The notes under the pieces: model-generated
Seen by the model: only the letters and a program-made list of their open reading frames with translations
Databases searched by the model: none
Told to the model about the DNA's origin: nothing
Shown here: positions 36,040-46,760 of the stretch, in pieces
Position numbering within the stretch: the first letter of the stretch is position 1
Layout of the letters: the number at the start of each line of letters is the position of its first letter
Origin: Erinaceus europaeus
Lineage: Eukaryota > Chordata > Mammalia > Eulipotyphla > Erinaceidae
Assembly: GCF_950295315.1 (NCBI RefSeq)
Contig: NC_080162.1
Coordinates: 69,934,962 to 69,998,961, forward strand
Direction: 5' to 3'
DNA length: 64,000 bases
Program-made: the position numbers and the translations under genes

Positions 36040-36649
36040 CTTTCTCTCCTCTCCTCTCCTCTCCCGGATCAACTAGGAATACCAAAGGAGACCACCCGGA
36101 CCGAAACAAGACAGGACTAGAATGACCACAGAAACCCAGTAAATCACCCGTGAGTACAAACACGCGTGGCTGGTGACAGAGAGGAGAGAGGGGCCTAAGG
36201 AGAGATTAAGTGACTGCTAACAGTTCGACAGTTTGTCAGTGGAGACACCACCTCCAGTCTGCTCCACCAACAAGGGGACAGCTGAAGGGAGGAAAGGACT
36301 CCCCAGAGACTCACCAAGTACAACTCTGAGTCTCCATTGCTACTACCCTCAGAATCTGGAGCAGCAACAGGGAGGGACACCAGGGCACAGAGATCTAACC
36401 GGGAAACTCAGGAGAAGACCTATACCTCGGTGGCATAGCTGAAGGGCTGTGAAAGTCTCTTTGCATAACCACTGGATTATCTCTGCCACACCCTGCTTTA
36501 TCTCTTGGTCAGGAGTCATTGATTAAGCCAAGAAGCCTATTGATAGTTTAAAAGCCCTCAGGCTACCATAGCCTACAGGGGAAAAAAAAAAGGCTTTTAC
36601 ACCACTGAACTCCAACTCAGGGATTGAAAAAACTGTTAACTTATATAAA

Positions 36650-37624
36650 ATGGTTAAAACAAGAAGAAAAAATAATGGAGACTCGAACCAGGACAAGAGT
36701 CTAGCTAAAAGTCCTCCAGAGGGCGAAGCACAAAACAACGAGTTCAACATCCAAACATTAGCTAAGGAAATAATAACAGGAGTGAGTAAAGAATTTGAAA
36801 AAATTGTAATCAGAACTGCAGGAACAACAAATGAGAATATGGAAGAAAATTCTAATAATCTCATGGTTATTAGAGAGCTGAAAGCTGAAATTGCTGAGCT
36901 AAGAAGGCAACTAGCTGAACAAGCTAAAACAGTATCAGAGCAGGGCAACAAAATAGATGAACTCCAGAAAGCAGTAGAGGGCAGAGAGAATAGAATCAAT
37001 GAGGCTGAAGACAGAATTAGCAAGATTGAGGATGAATTAGAGACAACTAAAGAAGAAGTAAGAGATCTCAAAAAGAGATTAAGAGATGCTGAAAACAACA
37101 ACAGAGTCCTATGGGATGACTTCAAAAGAAACAATATACGCATTATTGGCTTACCAGAGGAAGAAAGAGAAGGGGAGGAAGAAAGCGTTCTCCAGGCCAT
37201 AATAGCCGAAAATTTCTCTAGTCTAGACAACACCAAAGACATAAAGATTCAAGAAGCCCAGAGGGTCCCAAACAGAATTAACCCAGACCTAAAGACACCA
37301 AGACATGTCATACTTAGATTGGAAAGGAATAAGGATAAAGAAAGGATCCTCAAGGCTGCAAGAGAAAAACAAAGAGTCACCTACAAAGGAAAACCCATAA
37401 GATTAGCAGCAGACTTCTCCATACAAACACTACAGGCCAGAAGAGAATGGCAAGATATCTATCGAGTGCTCAATGAGAAAGGCTTTCAGCCAAGAATACT
37501 ATATCCTGCTAGATTGTCATTCAGACTAGATGGAAGCATCAAAACCTTCTCAGACAAGCAACAGTTGAAGGAATCAACCATCACCAAGCCTGCCTTGAAA
37601 GAAGTTCTGAAAGGTTTCCTATAA
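36650..37624 (+). CDS. L1 ORF1 protein, intact 324 residues
   Basis: RNA-binding chaperone of L1 ribonucleoprotein particles. The N-terminal 60 residues are basic and then low-complexity. A heptad-rich coiled coil runs from about 70 to 155 (LKAEIAELRRQLAEQAKTV and on), followed by the RRM (NNIRIIGLPEEE near 162-173, TPRHVILRL near 220) and the C-terminal domain (ILYPARLSF near 285-293). The length is within the mammalian ORF1p range (human about 338). It starts at an ATG after a stop-containing leader and is 56 nt upstream of ORF2, the usual spacing. No frameshifts or stops. The 239-codon open frame on the opposite strand at 36523-37242 is its shadow. Confidence 0.93.
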   Translation: MVKTRRKNNGDSNQDKSLAKSPPEGEAQNNEFNIQTLAKEIITGVSKEFEKIVIRTAGTTNENMEENSNNLMVIRELKAEIAELRRQLAEQAKTVSEQGNKIDELQKAVEGRENRINEAEDRISKIEDELETTKEEVRDLKKRLRDAENNNRVLWDDFKRNNIRIIGLPEEEREGEEESVLQAIIAENFSSLDNTKDIKIQEAQRVPNRINPDLKTPRHVILRLERNKDKERILKAAREKQRVTYKGKPIRLAADFSIQTLQARREWQDIYRVLNEKGFQPRILYPARLSFRLDGSIKTFSDKQQLKESTITKPALKEVLKGFL

Positions 37625-37680
37625 ACAACCAGACCACCACAAATAGAACACATATCAAAACACTCTAAAACTCTACAAGA

Positions 37681-38254
37681 ATGGCGTTAAAATATCTTCA
37701 ATCTTTGATATCAATAAATGTGAATGGCCTGAATTCACCTATTAAAAGACACAGAATAGGAAGATGGATCAGAAAACACAACCCAACAATATGTTGTCTA
37801 CAGGAAACTCACCTAACGCAACAAGACAAACACAGACTTAAAGTGAAAGGATGGAAAACTATCATTCAAGCCAATGGCCCACAAAAAAGGGCAGGAACAG
37901 CTATTCTCATATCTGACATGATAGACTACTCTATGATCCTGCAATTCCTCTCCTGGGGATATATCCTAAGGAACACAACATATCTATCCAAAAAAAAATC
38001 TGTGTACACATATGTTCTTGGCAGCACAATTTGTAATAGTCAAAACCTGGAAGCAACCCAGGTGTCCAACAACAGATGAGTGGCTGAGCAAGTTGTGGTA
38101 TATATACACAATGGAATACTACTCAGCTGTAAAAAATGGTGACTTCACCGTTTTCAGCCAATCTTGGATGGACCTTGAAAAAATCATGTTGAGTGAAATA
38201 AGTCAGAAACAGAAGGATGAATATGGGATGATCTCACTCTCAGGCCGAAGTTGA
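37681..38254 (+). pseudogene. L1 ORF2, internally deleted and frameshifted
   Basis: The first 80 or so codons encode the start of the endonuclease domain: SINVNGLNSPIKRH with its catalytic Asn and CCLQETHL with its catalytic Glu near residue 42, then KRAGTAILISD. Near 37925 the text jumps to the C-terminal end of ORF2 (ILQFLSWGYILRN.., AQFVIVKTWKQP, WYIYTMEYYSAVKNGD, EISQKQKDEYGMISLS). Reverse transcriptase and the Cys-rich region are absent. A further frame change lies near 38010. The element cannot encode a working ORF2 protein. Confidence 0.9.
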
Positions 38255-38428
38255 AAAACAAGATTAGAAAAGAAAACACAAGTCGAACCTGAAATGGAAT
38301 TGGAGTATTACACCAAAGTAAAAGACTCTGGGGTGGGTGGGTGGGGAGAATACAGGTCCATGAAAAATGATGAATGAAATAGTGGGGGTTGTATTGTTGA
38401 ATGGGAATCTGGGGAATGTTATGCATGT

Positions 38429-38976
38429 AAAAAAAAAAAAGAAGTAGAAACGCAAAGCAGAAATTGACTGAGTTTGGAGTATGGTACCAAAGTAAGAAAG
38501 CAGAAGTACACTAGAGTTTGCAGTGAGTACCTCCCTAATACTTCCTCTCCACTTTTCCAAGCTTTGGGACCAGGATTGCTCAACAATTTGTTTGGCTTTG
38601 TATGTTAACTCTCTTTTCAGTCACCAGGTTCCAGGTGTCATCAGGATGCCGGCCAGACTTCCCTGGATTGAAGACACCACCAATGTGTCCTGGAGCTCAG
38701 CTTCCCCAGAGACCCATCCTACTAGGGAAAGAGAGAGGCAGACTGGGAGTATGGACCGACCAGTCAACGCCCATGTTCAGCGAGGAAGCAATTACAGAAG
38801 CCAGACCTTCTACCTTCTGCAACCCTCAATGACCCTGGGTCCATGCTCCCAGAGGGATAGAGAATGGGAAAGCTATCGGGGGAGGGGGTGGGATATGGAG
38901 ATTGGGTGGTGGGAATTGTGTGGAGTTGTACCCCTCCTACCCTATGGTTTTGTTAATTAATCCTTTCTTTAATAAA

Positions 38977-39015
<39 letters not shown>
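38429..39015 (+). mobile_element. Second 3' end attached to the L1 (transduced or hybrid 3' UTR)
   Basis: After the truncated L1 3' UTR (..gttatgcatgt) come 11 A's, a link with a second 'accaaagta' block, and then the family that ends ggagttgtacccctcctaccctatgg..aataaa, also seen at 39665, 47295, 12250, 28225 and 10437. It lies inside the same target-site duplications as ORF1. Confidence 0.75.
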
Positions 39016-39019
<4 letters not shown>

Positions 39020-39389
39020 TTCACTCACTCAAAGTTCACACATCCACTTCACCTTTTGATCACAAAGGAAGAACACATCCTGTCACACACTCCTAAGACC
39101 GGACTGTGAAAAGCCCCTAAATCTTATTTCCTGGTGCCCTTTGATGTCCTTCATTTACATCAAGCCTTGTTTTTCCTTCTCTATCTCACCTTACTGGTTT
39201 AACCCCTATTCTTCTCTCAAATGCCTTTGGATAATTAAATGCTTGCATCAGGAGACTAATTGTTTTAACCTTTATGTATCACATCAACTCTTGTCATACC
39301 AACCCCCTACCATAGAGGGCAAGCTGACCTTTAAGAAACCTGTGAATTATGACATGTTCTGTTCTTTGTTTAACTTTTTTTTTTTAAAT

Positions 39390-39678
39390 TTATTTTTTGG
39401 GAGTCGGGCTGTAGTGCAGTGGGTTAAGCGCAGGTGGCGCAAAGCACAAGGACCGGCATAAGGATCCCGGTTCGAACCCCGGCTCCCCACCTGCAGGGGA
39501 GTTGCTTCACAGGTGGTGAAGCAGGTCTGCAGGTGTCTATCTTTCTCTCCCCCTCTCTGTCTTCCCCTCCTCTCTCCATTTCTCTCTGTCCTATCCGACA
39601 ATGACAACAACAATAATAACTACAACAATAAAACAACAAGGGCAACAAAAGGGAATAAATAAATAAAATAAATATTTT
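39390..39678 (+). mobile_element. Family A SINE
   Basis: gtcgggctgtagtgcagtgg head, caagggcaacaaaagggaat tail. Confidence 0.95.
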
Positions 39679-41110
39679 TTAAAAATTTATTTTTTATTTA
39701 AGAACGGATAAATTAACAAAACCATAGGGTAGGAGGGGTACAACTCCACACAATTCCCACCACCCAATCTCCATATCCCATCCCCTCCCCTGATAGCTTT
39801 CCCATTCTCTATCCCTCTGGGAGCATGGACCCAGGGTTATTGTGGGTTGCAGAAGGTGGGAGGTCTGGCTTCTGTAATTGCTTCCCCGCTGAACATGGGC
39901 GTTGACTGGTAAATCCATACTCCCAGTCTGCCTCTCTCTTTCCCTAGTAGGGTGTGTCTCTGGGGAAGCAGAGCTCCAGGACACATTGGTGGGGTCTTCA
40001 GTCCAGGGAAGCCTGGCCGGCATCTGGAACCTGGTGGCTGAAAAGAGAGTTAACATACAAAGCCAAACAAATTGTTGAGCAATCATGGACCCAAAGGTTG
40101 GAATAGTGGAGAGGAAGTGTTGGAGGGTACTCACTGCAAACTCTAGTGTACTTCTGCTTTCAGGTATATATTTGCACTAGTTTATGGATACGTGTGAACA
40201 TATGCTCTCTCTCACAGAACCTGGTCTATATCTAGGTTTTGGGACTTTGTTAGAAAGTGAACCACCTGGGATGGAATTAGAGAATACTATAAAAGGAAAG
40301 GTCTCACCCGAGTAATGAAGCTGAAGGGTTGTCATTCCACACGTGAAGTCTCTGGACACAGTTTGAGCTGAAGCAAGTTGAGGTGGCAATCGTTGTGTTG
40401 ATTAGGTTGTGATTGGCAGATGCAATATTATTTGATATGGATTGGGAGAGGCATGCAGGAAAGTGGGCCCTATCCTAAGGTTCCAGGACTGGGGGAAGTA
40501 GAGGCTCTATAGTGGAGATGTGAGGTTCCTGCTATCTTAGGGTTCAAAAAGACAATGGATAGTTAATGTTATCATCACATTATTTGGTAATTGGGTTAAC
40601 TTTGAAAAGTCCTTTTGTTAGGGTTTGCTGTATAATACCCAGTATCTTGTATATAGCTGTGCCATTGGTTGCTTCTGATCTACTTGGTCTAGGCTTTTGA
40701 GAGAGTCCGCATATCAAATACACAGCCTCTATATTAAAAAGACTCAGTCTGTGTTTTAAAAACTTCGAGACATACAATTAATTTTCCCCCTCATATTAAT
40801 TGACTAGTGATTTATATGACTACACTTTACTAGGAGTGTACATAAACACCATTCCCACCACCAAAAGACTGTGTCCCATCCCACCCACCCACCCCCACCC
40901 CCCACCGGCCCAGGAAGCTGCATGTCTACCCCTCACCACAGGGTTTTTACTTTGGTGCCCTACTTTCAATTTAGTCAGATCCTGCTTTTAGTTTCCCTTT
41001 CAGATCTCTTTCTCAACTTCTGTTGATGAGTGGGATCATCCCATACTCATCTTTATCTTTTTGACTTAGCTCACTTAACATAATTCCTTCTAGCTCTGTC
41101 CAAGATGGGT
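39665..41110 (-). mobile_element. L1 3' part with long 3' UTR, minus strand
   Basis: Read on the minus strand from 41110, it starts with ORF2 C-terminal coding remnants (gatgagtatgggatgatccc, matching DEYGMIS of other copies). It runs through about 1.3 kb of 3' UTR and ends with the ggagttgtacccctcctaccc..ttaataaa-like module and an A-rich tail at 39710-39665. This copy shows that the module is the end of a long L1 3' UTR rather than a separate SINE. Confidence 0.6.
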
Positions 41111-41979
41111 CAGAGAAGGTGGGTTTTGTTTAACTTTCTATATTAACCCAAACCCACCTTCCAATAAACGAGTCTTTGTACCAGAATGCTCCCCGAGTCT
41201 TCCTTTCTGGATCAATAAGCCCTTGAGCTACTGAGGGAAGATCGGTGACTTGCCTCCTGGCTGGACCCACCCCACGTGAGCCCCAGCAACATGGGAGTGC
41301 CACAACACTGGGGCAGCTCTGATGCTATGGTATCTCTCCATCTCTCTCCATCTGAATCAATAAACTGACTCAGGAATGGTGAAATAACTCATGAAGCTTG
41401 GGACACACGCACGCATGCACACACGCATGCACGAAGATAAAATGAGTTGTGAGGGAATGATGTTAACTGTGGTTGCTGACATTGGTAAGCCAGGATCTAG
41501 TTTTGGCTCAGTGTCTGATGGTGTGTACCCCGCAAGAGTACACACCATATGGTGAGGTACCAGTTTGCAGAAATGACTTCCTAGAATGGAGATGGGTGGG
41601 GCAGATCTTGGAAGGAAGAGAGGACAGACAGGGTGGGTACCTGTTACAGGACTCCAGTGGAGGACAAATGGCTACAGAGAGGCAGGAAGGCACGGAGGGA
41701 AGACTTGCTGTCTTCGGCGTTCAGGTGAATGTCTTCTGCAGACATTTCTGGTCTGCGGGTTTCTCCATCAAACTCAGTTTCATGGTCAGGAGGAAGGGCT
41801 GACACTCACTGAACAATTCATTTTATTTCTGGCCCTGGATAAGCTAATCACCAGCCAGAGAACTATTTGTTCAGCACAGACTGGTCATTACCAGCACAGA
41901 CCATAGCCTCCTCCACTATGACCTCCACCATGAATAACTTTGACTTCAAAGTTGACTCATTTTAGAAAGGGTCCCTTTT
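41111..41979. other. Unique intergenic sequence
   Basis: A short alternating cac/cgcatgcac tract at 41405-41431; no gene. Confidence 0.3.
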
Positions 41980-42118
41980 CTGAAAATAATGATTTATTTA
42001 TTAGTGAGCAAGAAAGAGAACCAGAGCATCATCTTGGCACATGTGATGCCAGAGATCAAACTCTAGACCTCATATTTGTAAGTCCAGTGCTCCAGCCACT
42101 GTGCCACCTCCCAGGCCA
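41980..42118 (-). mobile_element. Family C SINE, minus strand
   Basis: ggcacatgtgatgccagaga..ccactgtgccacctcccagg; its larger part is in the local duplication. Confidence 0.8.
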
Positions 42119-42293
42119 TGGCAGGGACTTCTGGGTCCTTCACTTTAGCAGTCATAAGGAAACATGTTGGTCTTTCCATCTGGACATGTTCAGGACATGC
42201 TCTGTTGTTGCAGGCATGAGATTGATCCACAGGTAAGGAGAAAGGTATATGTAAGCAGGCTCAGGTATAAACACAGGAAAAAAGACAAATGGC
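42030..42293 (+). repeat. Local duplication, copy 1
   Basis: From atcttggcacatgtgatgcc to ggaaaaaagacaaatggc. About 93-95% identical by eye to 42643-42938, offset 613 bp. It begins within a family C SINE. Confidence 0.85.
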
Positions 42294-42642
42294 AGGAGAG
42301 GATGTCAAAATGGTACCTGCACAATTCAGATGGATCATCAGTTCTTCAAGAATCCAGGGCAAGCAGGGCAGGGTAAGACAGGAATGTGATGTGGGCAAAT
42401 CAGAGGATAAGGCTCAGATGAGGGCCTCTGCTTCTCAAGGGCTGGTATTCATACCAGCCAGTCTTGTCAAAGACCTCAGTGCACAACGGGCTGTGTTCAT
42501 ACTCATTCATGTAACCTCCCTACAAGGTGGAGCAGGATGAGAAAGGGGAAGAAGTCTCCTCTCGGGGAAAAGTTTCCACCAGGTGGATGAAGGTTGTTGA
42601 AATAGTCTCTACACAGAGGAACATACCATCCAGTATGTATAT

Positions 42643-42938
42643 CATCTTGACACATGTGATGCCGGAGATCAAACTCTAGACCTTATATTTGTAAGTCCAG
42701 TGTTCTAGCCACTGTGCCACCTCCCAGGCCATGGCAGGGACTTATGGGTCCTTCACTTTATTAGTCATATGAAAACATGTTGGTCTTTCCAACTGGACAT
42801 GTTCTGGACATGCTCTGTTGTCTCTGATCTCCTGACCCCAAGCAGAAGAGACACACAGGCATGAGATTGATCCACAGGTAAGGAGAAAGGTATATGTAAG
42901 CAGGTTCAGGTATAAATACAGGAAAAAAAGACAAAAGG
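42643..42938 (+). repeat. Local duplication, copy 2
   Basis: Same order of blocks as copy 1 plus about 36 bp after ctctgttg (ctctgatctcctgacccc..) that copy 1 lacks. A family A SINE then inserted at its right end. Confidence 0.85.
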
Positions 42939-42939
42939 C

Positions 42940-43102
42940 CGCTTCACAGGCAGTGAAGTAGGTCTGCAGGTGTCTATCTTTCTTTCCTCCTGTCTTCCCC
43001 TCCTCTCTCCATTTCTCTCTGTCCTATCCAACAACGACAACAACAATAATAATAACTACAACAATAAAACAACAAGGGCAACAAAAGGGAATAAATAAAT
43101 AA

Positions 43103-43133
<31 letters not shown>
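42940..43133 (+). mobile_element. Family A SINE, 5'-truncated, with TSD
   Basis: Begins cgcttcacaggcagtgaagt, ends in a (ta)n tract; aaagacaaaaggc on both sides. Inserted at the end of duplication copy 2. Confidence 0.9.

Positions 43134-43137
<4 letters not shown>
43105..43137. repeat. (TA)n microsatellite
   Basis: About 16 TA units at the tail of the SINE at 42940. Confidence 0.95.
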
Positions 43138-43140
<3 letters not shown>

Positions 43141-43555
43141 ACAAAAGGCGACAAGACTTGCTTTAAAAACTGGTGCATGAAGTGCTTCCCCAGGTCCTCA
43201 CCCAGCCCAGGTCCACAGTTTTTCCCTTGAGGGATCTTTGGTGTTAATGCTGAGTAAAGGTGGTGAGTTTCTGCCTCACAGAGCAGGTTGTTCACCCAGC
43301 AAGGTTTCTGCCAGCTCTTGGTGGCACTAGGCATCTAGGATAACAGTGCAAGGAGGGCAAGCAGGTTCTAAACTGACCACTCTGTGGCCAAACGTTGCTG
43401 TGTTCACTTTTTTAAAGGCCAAGAATGCCATATTGCATTTTTCAGCCTCCACTGGCTTGGGCTCAAATTCTATGATTAGAAAAGGCTGGTCGACTCAAGA
43501 CTAACCAAGCTTCTATACAGAACAACTGAGAGAACAGTAGTGAATGAAAATGCTT

Positions 43556-43703
43556 TTAGATTTTTTTAATTTGCATGTATGTATTTATTATTGAGAAAGA
43601 GATGAGAGAATGACAGAGCATTACTCTAGCACATGTGATGCTCGGAATTGAACCCAGAATCTCATGCTTGAGAGCCCAATGCTTTATCCATCGTACCACA
43701 AAA
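43556..43703 (-). mobile_element. Family C SINE, minus strand
   Basis: agcacatgtgatgctcggaa..catgcttgagagcccaatgc. Confidence 0.8.
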
Positions 43704-43769
43704 TGCTTTTAGATTAAGTCAACGTACTGAAACCTCCACTTACCTGTTACCATTTCCTTTCTAGGTGGG

Positions 43770-43980
43770 AAAACCCCGGCTTTATGGAGATAGAATTCAC
43801 ATGCTATGAGATCCATCAGTTCAGAATGTACAGTTCAGTGATAACTAGTGTATTGACAAAATTATTCTTTGATCAACACTATCTAATCCCAACATCCATT
43901 TATCTCACCAGAAAGAAACTATCCATGCATAGTCACTAGCAGTTTCTTCTCATCCCTGACCACCTTCACTCATTTCCTTC
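43770..43980 (-). mobile_element. Ancient L1-like 3' remnant, minus strand
   Basis: ggagatagaattcacatgct and gaatgtacagttcagtgata resemble a widespread old mammalian L1 3' segment. Confidence 0.4.
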
Positions 43981-43989
43981 CTTTCTTTC

Positions 43990-44260
43990 CTTCCTCTCTT
44001 CCTTTTTAGATCCATTTATTGGGGGGGGGGGTCACTAATGGTTTACGGTATAGTTGTTGACACTTAGGAACAATTGCTCATCTCACCATGATAGATGTCT
44101 ACAAAACACCCCCAACTTGGCACCTTTTCCACCGACATGCACCAGAACCCTAAATCCCCTCCCCCATTTTCCTCTCCCTGACCTCCTTCCCCAGAGTCTT
44201 TTGCTTTGGTGTAATAACCCAAACCCAGTTCAAGTTTACTTTGTGTTTTCCATTTCCGTT
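43990..44260 (-). mobile_element. Old L1 3' UTR-like sequence, minus strand
   Basis: The minus strand has ttattacaccaaagcaaaag, resembling the 3' UTR start of the other L1 copies. It contains a 12-G run at 44023-44034. Confidence 0.4.
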
Positions 44261-44592
44261 ATTGTTTCTTAAGTGTCTATGGTTTTTGGCATTTTATTGT
44301 GGCAGATCTGACAAATCAGCAGAGATGGTATAATCAGCAAGGAAGGCAATGAAAATGGGTACCATGAATGAGCCCCTTGTCCATCTTGGAGAGGCCTCAT
44401 AGGTGAATATTTTAACCTTTCTAGGAATCTTATCTTGGGCATTAGAGACAAGTTTCCACTGAACAGATCTATTGAAGGCTCAGGAAAAGTAGGAGTTCCT
44501 GGGTGGACAGAGGTGTTGCAGAAGGTGTTTCAAGACTTCTTCAGACAGAGATCCTGGGCTAGTTGACTCTACTGGGCCCTCAGATAAGCTAC

Positions 44593-44691
44593 AAGCTGCC
44601 CTTGCCTTGCCTGTAGGCGCTCAACAAGCTGCCCTTGCCCTGCCTGTAGGCGCTCAACAAGCTGCCCTTGCCCTGCCTGTAGGTGCTCAGT
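44593..44691. repeat. 33-bp minisatellite, three copies
   Basis: Unit aagctgcccttgccctgcct followed by gtaggcgctcaac, starting at 44593, 44626 and 44659 with 1-3 differences. Confidence 0.9.
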
Positions 44692-44934
44692 CAGTACTGA
44701 GGCTAAACCTCAGAAACTCAGAAACTCCTGGGGTCTCTTTGCTTCCCCAGACTCTGGATAAGGGCTAGAAGAAATGAGCCTGGGCCTCTAAATCCTCACG
44801 TCTGAGTGTAGTGCTCAGAGAAGAAGCCTTGAATCACCTAGAAACTTGTAGAAATATAGATCCTGAGCCCACCTCAGATTTGTATTCACAGAACCTGAAT
44901 TTTCTTTATTTATATATGATTTTATATATTATAT

Positions 44935-45065
44935 GTATTTATTTATTAGTGTGGGTGGATGGGAAGAAGCAGAGCATCACTCTGACATGTGATGCTGGGG
45001 ATCAAACTTGGGAACCTCATGCTTGACAGTTGAGTATTTTAACCACTTTGCCACTTCCTAGGTCA
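44935..45065 (-). mobile_element. Family C SINE, minus strand
   Basis: tgacatgtgatgctggggat..taaccactttgccacttcct. Confidence 0.8.
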
Positions 45066-45067
45066 CT

Positions 45068-45200
45068 AGGGAGTTTGTTATTTATGAGAGGAAAAACACA
45101 CAGAGAATCAGAGTATCATTCTGGCACATGTGCTATTTTGGCTCACACCGAGGACCTTATGCTTGAGAGTTCAATTCTTTGCTCACAGTCATCTCCCAGG
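45068..45200 (-). mobile_element. Family C SINE, minus strand, adjacent copy
   Basis: ctggcacatgtgctattttg..cttatgcttgagagttcaat; more diverged than its neighbour. Confidence 0.65.
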
Positions 45201-46149
45201 ACGGAAGCCACATTTTAGCAAGGTCATCAGGAAACTTGTGTGCATGTGTTTGAGAAGTGCTGCATTTGTGGGCTGGGTACTGTTGTGGGTTTGGTAGAAT
45301 CCCTCACTGAGCAGGGGACCCCAGGACTTAGCTGTGCCTCATTTTTAGGTAGCAGTTCTCACTTCCTTCCAGAAGATACCCTAGGTTCTTACTTCCTGGC
45401 AGATATTCAGTTCCCTAATTGCTGTACTTCAGGGGCTGATTGCCTGATTTCTTTGCCATTTTTATGTAGAGGAGTAGATCTCCATGTGTAGTCTCTATGC
45501 TAGCTGCTATGGCATCTGGAGAATTAGTTAAATGTGAATGCTCTCCAGAATTGGACACCGGGGTGGGGGCACCAGCAAGCTATGAGGAACAGGTCTTCAG
45601 GGGTTCCAAAGCAGACTCAAGTGAGAGACCACAAGGGTCCTGCTCTGGGGGTCCACAGGACCATTGCTGCAGCATTCACAGAGAATAGTGGACCCACTCC
45701 GGCGCTACTTTTAGGACCAATAAGTTGGTGAGGACAGTTGCTCTGAGCAACTTCCTGAGGCTAAGAGAGGAGTGTGGCTCTGGAGGGACAGCTATACACA
45801 AGTAAGGGTGACTTAGGTGGGTGGTGTGTGTGACAGGTGTGGCTGACTCACAGAACTGGTTCCGGAGGCCTCAGGAAGGAGCAAAAGAAACATTTAGCAG
45901 AAGCTGAATCCTGGGAGTGGGAGAACTTTGGGGGAGCTGGCTAAGGAACTAACCTTTCTCAGATGGACATAAAGCAAAGAATTCTCAGGTTCTCAGGGCT
46001 TGTACCTTCACAAGCTCTAGTTTTGTCCAAGATTAAGACTCCACCAGCGTGGAAGTCATCAAAACCAAATTATCTTTTTAAATTAAAAAAAAAATGTTGC
46101 CACTTGCAGGGGCTTTGCAGGGACTTCACATCTGCTCAAGTCCATTGCT
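45201..46149. other. Unique intergenic sequence
   Basis: No gene or clear repeat. Confidence 0.3.
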
Positions 46150-46372
46150 TCTGGCAGTCTTTCAATCTCAGAAATGAGAAGAGGGAAAGAGAATCTGGGG
46201 GAAGGCGAGAGGAAGGGAAGGAAGGAGAGGGATAACGCACAGCACAGCACCAGTCCACTGCTTGTGAAGATTCCTTGTGCATGAGTTCCCAGAAGGTTCC
46301 AGGGACTTGAACCTGGGCCACTGCACATGATGAAGTGTGTTTTCTACTAGGTGAGCTATCTCCGGGGCCCCA
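46150..46372 (-). mobile_element. SINE, minus strand, divergent
   Basis: agtccactgcttgtgaagat..gacttgaacctgggccactg..gtgagctatctccggggcc. Confidence 0.6.
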
Positions 46373-46489
46373 ATTTTTCCTTCAAAGCCAAACTGCGCTA
46401 ATTTGGTCTGAGCACCGGAGAAGGAACACAGCAAAGTCAACACCTGACACTTTGAAATACTTCTCTCTAGGAGACTGAGTTGATTTTTT

Positions 46490-46760
46490 TTTTTTAATTT
46501 GCTATTGCAGAGCCTTTTTTTTTTTCCAGCTAGAAACAGACACACACACACAACCTCACAACACCAAATCCCACCCCCCAGTGTTATGTAAGGTGGGGTC
46601 TTGAATCTGTTAATGGCAAAGCAGGCATCTTCCCTGGTAAGCTAACCCTATGCTATTCTTATTTTCCACTAGTGCACTGTTCACCTCTGGCTTCTGGGGA
46701 TGGAACCTGGGACTTTGGAGTCTCAGGCACGAAACCCTTTTTGCATAACCATTTTTCTCC
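46490..46760 (-). mobile_element. Two decayed SINE pieces, minus strand
   Basis: 46490-46650 has gtgggg-type antisense B box remnants. 46655-46760 resembles family D (ctggggatggaacctgggac, ctttttgcataaccat). Confidence 0.45.

Larger units (their letters stand above)
36040..39015 (+). mobile_element. Young L1 insertion with intact ORF1, collapsed ORF2 and chimeric 3' end
   Basis: It is bounded by perfect 16-bp direct repeats aagattcactcactca at 36024-36039 and 39016-39031, so the whole unit entered as one target-primed insertion. Parts in order: 5' UTR (36040-36649), ORF1 (36650-37624), 56-nt spacer, ORF2 start (37681 on), an abrupt join near 37925 to the last ORF2 segment (to 38254), short-type L1 3' UTR cut off at 38428, an 11-A run, a link segment, then a second L1-type 3' end (about 38490-38985) with AATAAA and a poly(A) of about 35. 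Roughly 3 kb of ORF2 is missing. The intact ORF1 and perfect flanking repeats suggest recent origin. Confidence 0.85.

Noticed and set aside
36523..37242. 239-codon minus-strand ORF
   Set aside because: Exact antisense of L1 ORF1; its Leu/Ser-rich content is the shadow of the Lys/Glu-rich coiled coil.
41405..41431. Alternating cacgcatgcac palindromic tract as an operator-like site
   Set aside because: Simple low-complexity CA/TG drift, nothing nearby to regulate.
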